Shown: positions 60,495 to 64,000 of the stretch, piece after piece
How the letters are laid out: each line of letters opens with the position of its first letter
Numbering within the stretch: position 1 is the stretch's first letter
Assembly: GCF_036634195.1 (NCBI RefSeq)
Contig: NZ_JAZIFY010000001.1
Coordinates: forward strand, 2,428,501 to 2,492,500
Reading direction: 5' to 3'
DNA from: Streptomyces sp. P9-A4
GTDB taxonomy: Bacteria > Actinomycetota > Actinomycetes > Streptomycetales > Streptomycetaceae
Length of the DNA: 64,000 nucleotides
Made by a program: the position numbers and the translations under genes
The notes under the pieces: model-generated
Told to the model about the DNA's origin: nothing
What the model saw: only the letters and a program-made list of their open reading frames with translations
Databases searched by the model: none

Positions 60495-61085
60495 GCTGGT
60501 CGGGGGGAAAGCGAAGCCGTCCGCCGGGAACGTCTCGACCGGGCGTGACGCTCGCAGCGGTCACCCGGGACGGCGGCCGGGCGACGGGCAGGTCAGAGGG
60601 TGGTCGTGACGCTGGGCGGGGTGCGCTGGAGCTTGCACCAGTTACCGAGGGTGAGCCATCGGCCATGGTCCGCGTACCGGAACCACCGCGTGATCACCCT
60701 CAGGACGGGAAGCGGCGTTCCGGTCGGACATCGGAATCGATACTGCTGACGGTGTCTCCGCAGGTCAGAGCAGCCCCCGCAGGGAGGGCGGTGCGTGCGG
60801 CATCGGAGTCGAGCCGCGACGGGCGCCCGCCACGAGCCCGGCCGCCGCAAGGCGCGACCGGGCCCGTACCGCTCATCGGGGCGACCGCCCCGCCGCGCGG
60901 GGCGCGGGCCCGGACGGCGCAGCCGCCTCATCTCCAGGATCTTCACCGGAACTGGGGCGTTCTTCTTCCTGGACGACGTGGAGCAGGATCTGAGCGCGCC
61001 GCACAGGCGGGCGTGGACGCACGCGGAAGGTCTCGGGTTCCCGCCGAACCAGGGGCGTGCGGGTGCCGGGCCGTGCCTGGGGCCG
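60495..61085. other. Stretch without a supportable gene between attR and the EF-hand gene
   Basis: Long frames exist on both strands (for example 60545-61096 plus and 60593-61189 minus), but none shows coherent domains; they are Arg/Pro/Gly-rich as expected of chance frames at this GC. The minus-strand fragment WFRYADHGRWLTLGNW near 60625-60690 looks protein-like but I cannot assign it. It may be remnant sequence outside the island. Confidence 0.6.
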
Positions 61086-61637
61086 TCAGCCGGTGACCCT
61101 GCCGAACAGGTGGTTGGCAGGAGCGTCGGGGTCGTTGCCGTAGAAGAACTCCGTGACCGCCTGATGGAATTCGGCGCGGTCCAGTGCACCGGAGCCGTCC
61201 CGGTCCAGAGCGGCGAAGACCGCGGCGCAGTCCTCGCCGGGAACTCTGGCGACCGCGTCGAACATCTGCTGGAACTCCGCCTGGTCGATCTTGCCGTCTC
61301 CGTTGAGGTCGACGAGGTCGAAGAAGCACTCGGTCACCGGCTCGACCTGTTGCGGGTACAGGGCGGGGTCGGTCAGGACCCGATGGAACCCCTCGGTCAT
61401 CTCCCGCAGATCGACCTTCCCGTCACCGTCCTGGTCCATCGGGGCGATCACGTTCCTCCAGAACCCGTCCAACCCCTCGGCGAGCAGGCGGGCGGGCGCG
61501 GAGTCCGGCGCGGCGCCGCGGGCGGCGATGTATCGCTCGCTCATCATTCGGACGTCCCGCTGGGTGATGAACCCGTCGCCGTCGACGTCGGCGCCCCTGA
61601 ACCACTGTGCGTACTTGAGGTTTTGAAGTGCAGTCAC
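61086..61637 (-). CDS. EF-hand calcium-binding protein (calerythrin-like)
   Basis: A 183-residue protein with four EF-hand motifs: DVDGDGFITQRD, DQDGDGKVDLRE, DLNGDGKIDQAE and DRDGSGALDRAE, spaced about 40-55 residues apart as in calerythrin and calsymin-type proteins. Each loop has the usual Asp ligands and final Glu or Asp. It should bind Ca2+ in the cytoplasm and act as a buffer or sensor. GTG 61637. It lies 71 bases from the oxidoreductase gene, on the same strand. Confidence 0.94.
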   Translation of the reverse strand: MTALQNLKYAQWFRGADVDGDGFITQRDVRMMSERYIAARGAAPDSAPARLLAEGLDGFWRNVIAPMDQDGDGKVDLREMTEGFHRVLTDPALYPQQVEPVTECFFDLVDLNGDGKIDQAEFQQMFDAVARVPGEDCAAVFAALDRDGSGALDRAEFHQAVTEFFYGNDPDAPANHLFGRVTG

Positions 61638-61707
61638 GGTTGCGCACCGTATTCATTCCCCTACGCACGCGCAAAACGGGCGAGCGTAGGGATTTCCGAC
61701 ATTCGTG

Positions 61708-64000
61708 TCAATGTTCGAGTTTCGGTGGCGCAAAGGCGAACACATCGGGAAGGGGGCCGTCGTAGAGCTCGATGTCGACCAGCGCACTGAGAGCACTCGG
61801 CCCTTGGGACAGGCGCGAGCACGGCCGATCCGCCGTGAGGACGTTCGGATTGCCGTGGCGGTCCAGCGTTCCGCTCAGCCCTGGCCGCACTGGATCCCAC
61901 CACGCTCCGGTGGACAGTTGTACGACACCCGGCATGACGTCGTCCGACAGGACCGCACCCGCGAGGCAGCTGCCTCGGTCGTTGTAGACGCGTACGATCA
62001 CGCCGTTCTCGATGCCGCGTGACGCGGCGTCCGACGGGTTGATCGTCACGGGCTCACGGCCGCGGATCTTCGAACTGAGGCTGTGGCCACCGTTGTCGTA
62101 CTGGCTGTGCAGGCGGGAAGCGGGCTGATTCGAGATCAGATGCAGCGGGAATCGTTCCGCCAGATCGCCACGAAGCCACTCGGCCGGTTCGAACCAGGCC
62201 GGATGCCCGGCGCAGTCGTCGTAGCCGAACGAGTCGATCTCCTCGGAGAAGATCTCGATCCGGCCCGAGGGCGTCGGCACGGGGAACCGCTGCGGATCCG
62301 AGCGGAGCGCCTCGAAGCTGCCGGGATACGGCCCCGTCGACGCCGGCAACTCGGCGGCGGAGTTTCGCCAGAAGTCGTCGAAGCTCGGCAAGGCGGCATC
62401 GTCGCCGAGTTCGGCCTTCGTCTGCTCGTAAAGGTGCCGGACCCATTCGATCTCGGAGCGCGACTCCGTGAACTCCCGCTCGTATCCGAGCCGGGAGGCC
62501 AAGGCGGTGAAGATGTGGTGGTCGGTGCGCGACTCACCCGCCGGCTCGCGGACCTTCGGCATCGCGGTGAGGTGGGGGTCCGAGAATCCGGCGGCGAAGT
62601 CGTCGCGCTCCAGGCTGGTGGCGACAGGAAGGACGATGTCCGCGAACTTGGCCGTGGTGTTCCACCAGGCCTCGTGAACCACCACCGTGTCAGGAGTCTG
62701 CCAGGCCCGGGTCAGCCGATGGAGGTCCTGGTGGTGGTGGAACGGGTTCCCTCCGCACCAGTAGATCAGGCGAAGCTCGGGCAGCGTGAGGCGCCGGCCG
62801 TCGTAGTCGATGGTCCTGCCCGGATGCAGCAGGGTGTCGGCGATCCGCGCGACGGGGATGAAATCCGGCACGGGGTTGGAAGCCCCGGGGAACGCCGCCA
62901 CGGAGGGGCGGCCCCTGGCGACGCCGGTCGCGTCCATCGTCGCGTAACCCGCGCCCCAGCCGCAGCCGGGCCGGCCCATCGAGCCCGCCATGGCGGCCAG
63001 CACGACGGACATCCAGATCGGCTGTTCGCCGTGGTCCGCCCGCTGCACCGCGTAGTTGACCATGACGAGTGAACGCCGTGTGGTGAGGCGGCGAGCGAGG
63101 TCGGTGATCGCGTCGCGGCTGATGCCCGTGATCCTCGCCGCCCAGGCGGCATCCTTGGGGACGCCATCGGGCTCGCCGACCAGGTAGGAGGCGAAGCGGT
63201 CGAATCCGACACAGCACCGGCGAAGGAAGTCCTCGTCGTGCCACCCGTTGACCAGCATCGTGTGTGCGATTCCGAGCATCGCGGTGGTGTCGGTATTGGG
63301 CACGACGGGCAGCCACTCGGCGTCGAGGAAGCCGGCGGCATCGCTGCGGATGGGGCTGATGTTCACGAACCGCACCCCGGCCTCACGGCACCGGCGCTGC
63401 AGGTTCCGCGTCTGGTGCCTGGCCAGCCCACCAGGGTTGATCTGGCTGTTCTTGAGGGCCAGCCCTCCGAACGCCACCACCAACTCACAGTTCTCGGCGA
63501 TCTCGTCCCACATCGGCATCCGGGACTGGTAGCTCCACGGATGCCCGCCGATCACATGGGGGAGGACGACCTCCAGAGCCGCGGTGCTGTACGTGTTGCG
63601 AGAGTCGGTGTATCCCCCGCCCAAGGCCAGGAACCGATGGAGTTGCCCCTGCGCGTTGTGGAAGCCGCCCGCACTCGCCCAGCCGTAGGATCCGCCGAAC
63701 ACCGCGCTGTCTCCGTGCTGTGAGCGAACTCGAAGCAGTTCATCGCTCACCAGCGTGATCGCGTCGTCCCAGCTCACCTCCACGAAGGCATCCGCGCCTC
63801 TGGCCGTGTCGTGGACGCGCGGCAGGCCGTTCAGCCAGCCCTTGCGCACCGCGGGGCGCAGCACGCGAGCGCTGTCGTCGGCGGCTGCCACCATTCCGGG
63901 GCCAATGGGTGACGGCACGGGGTCATCGCCCCTCGGCTCGATGCGCACCAACCGGCCGGAGTCGACCACCGCGATGAAACTGCCCCAGTGCGTCGCGACC
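61708..64000 (-). CDS. Molybdopterin-dependent oxidoreductase (biotin sulfoxide/TMAO reductase type), 5' end missing
   Basis: At least 763 residues; the frame continues past base 64000, starting VATHWGSFIAVVDSGRLVRIEP, so only a few N-terminal residues are missing. Seen in order: YGWASAGGFHNAQ with the likely molybdenum serine ligand, then NSQINPGG, NTDTTAMLGIAH, IYWCGGNPFHHHQDL, MWxxT-like AWWNTTAKFADIVLP, and the C-terminal dinucleotide-binding domain NQPASRLHSQYDNGG, PVTINPSDAASRGI. There is no N-terminal iron-sulfur cysteine motif in the visible part, and the Ser ligand matches the DMSO/TMAO/biotin sulfoxide reductase group. Substrate uncertain. No obvious TAT signal is visible because the start is cut. 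Confidence 0.9.
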   Translation of the reverse strand, partial: VATHWGSFIAVVDSGRLVRIEPRGDDPVPSPIGPGMVAAADDSARVLRPAVRKGWLNGLPRVHDTARGADAFVEVSWDDAITLVSDELLRVRSQHGDSAVFGGSYGWASAGGFHNAQGQLHRFLALGGGYTDSRNTYSTAALEVVLPHVIGGHPWSYQSRMPMWDEIAENCELVVAFGGLALKNSQINPGGLARHQTRNLQRRCREAGVRFVNISPIRSDAAGFLDAEWLPVVPNTDTTAMLGIAHTMLVNGWHDEDFLRRCCVGFDRFASYLVGEPDGVPKDAAWAARITGISRDAITDLARRLTTRRSLVMVNYAVQRADHGEQPIWMSVVLAAMAGSMGRPGCGWGAGYATMDATGVARGRPSVAAFPGASNPVPDFIPVARIADTLLHPGRTIDYDGRRLTLPELRLIYWCGGNPFHHHQDLHRLTRAWQTPDTVVVHEAWWNTTAKFADIVLPVATSLERDDFAAGFSDPHLTAMPKVREPAGESRTDHHIFTALASRLGYEREFTESRSEIEWVRHLYEQTKAELGDDAALPSFDDFWRNSAAELPASTGPYPGSFEALRSDPQRFPVPTPSGRIEIFSEEIDSFGYDDCAGHPAWFEPAEWLRGDLAERFPLHLISNQPASRLHSQYDNGGHSLSSKIRGREPVTINPSDAASRGIENGVIVRVYNDRGSCLAGAVLSDDVMPGVVQLSTGAWWDPVRPGLSGTLDRHGNPNVLTADRPCSRLSQGPSALSALVDIELYDGPLPDVFAFAPPKLEH

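Noticed and set aside
60545..61189. Protein genes in the gap after attR on either strand.
   Set aside because: Frames are Arg/Pro/Gly-rich with no coherent motif, and those on opposite strands overlap each other.

Overview
The window is about 72% GC with strong third-position GC bias, GTG starts, GTGA/ATGA gene overlaps, a truncated-globin gene, an EttA homologue, a sortase-anchored thioester protein and a dynamin-like gene pair beside an ssb paralogue. This points to the chromosome of a Streptomyces species or close relative. Identifications rest on motifs and gene order read by eye; no database search was run.

Layout. (1) 1-1934: end of a chito-oligosaccharide type operon, with a family 4 glycosidase (csnH-like, cut by the window edge) and a sugar kinase (csnK-like). 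(2) 2188-13012: a seven-gene signalling operon: GlnX-like membrane sensor, GlnH-like amino-acid-binding protein, a helical protein, a PknG-type kinase, a PP2C phosphatase with two zinc ribbons and an 18-copy (Ala-Gly-Thr) tract, a von Willebrand A protein and a zinc-ribbon/FHA protein. (3) 13022-25893: a methyltransferase with an apparent frameshift, a group II truncated haemoglobin, a two-permease/one-ATPase FtsX/MacB-type ABC system, small enzymes and ettA. (4) 26001-35029: an IclR regulator, a divergent solute-binding-like protein and a seven-gene run encoding 4-hydroxybenzoate hydroxylase, the protocatechuate 4,5-cleavage (meta) pathway to pyruvate plus oxaloacetate, and an aldo/keto reductase. 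(5) 35121-41074: thioester-domain surface protein, SSB paralogue and dynB/dynA-like GTPases.

(6) 41368-60460: tRNA-Arg(TCT) followed by an integrated island of about 19 kb bounded by exact 44-bp repeats of the tRNA 3' end (41398-41441 and 60417-60460). It holds DUF317, DUF6188, SUKH-3 and DUF6928 type genes, an S1-domain protein, a HEAT-repeat protein, a tyrosine integrase beside what looks like an excisionase stub, two related attachment-site segments carrying a tRNA-Pro 3' end, an EACC1-caspase-helicase pair that is a good candidate for an immune or suicide system, a membrane-anchored Mrr-type nuclease, and a polymorphic toxin with a REase-fold tip plus a candidate immunity gene. Several genes here look broken, so it reads as a composite defence and conflict island with decayed mobility functions. 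(7) 60461-64000: beyond the island, an EF-hand protein and a molybdopterin oxidoreductase cut by the right edge.
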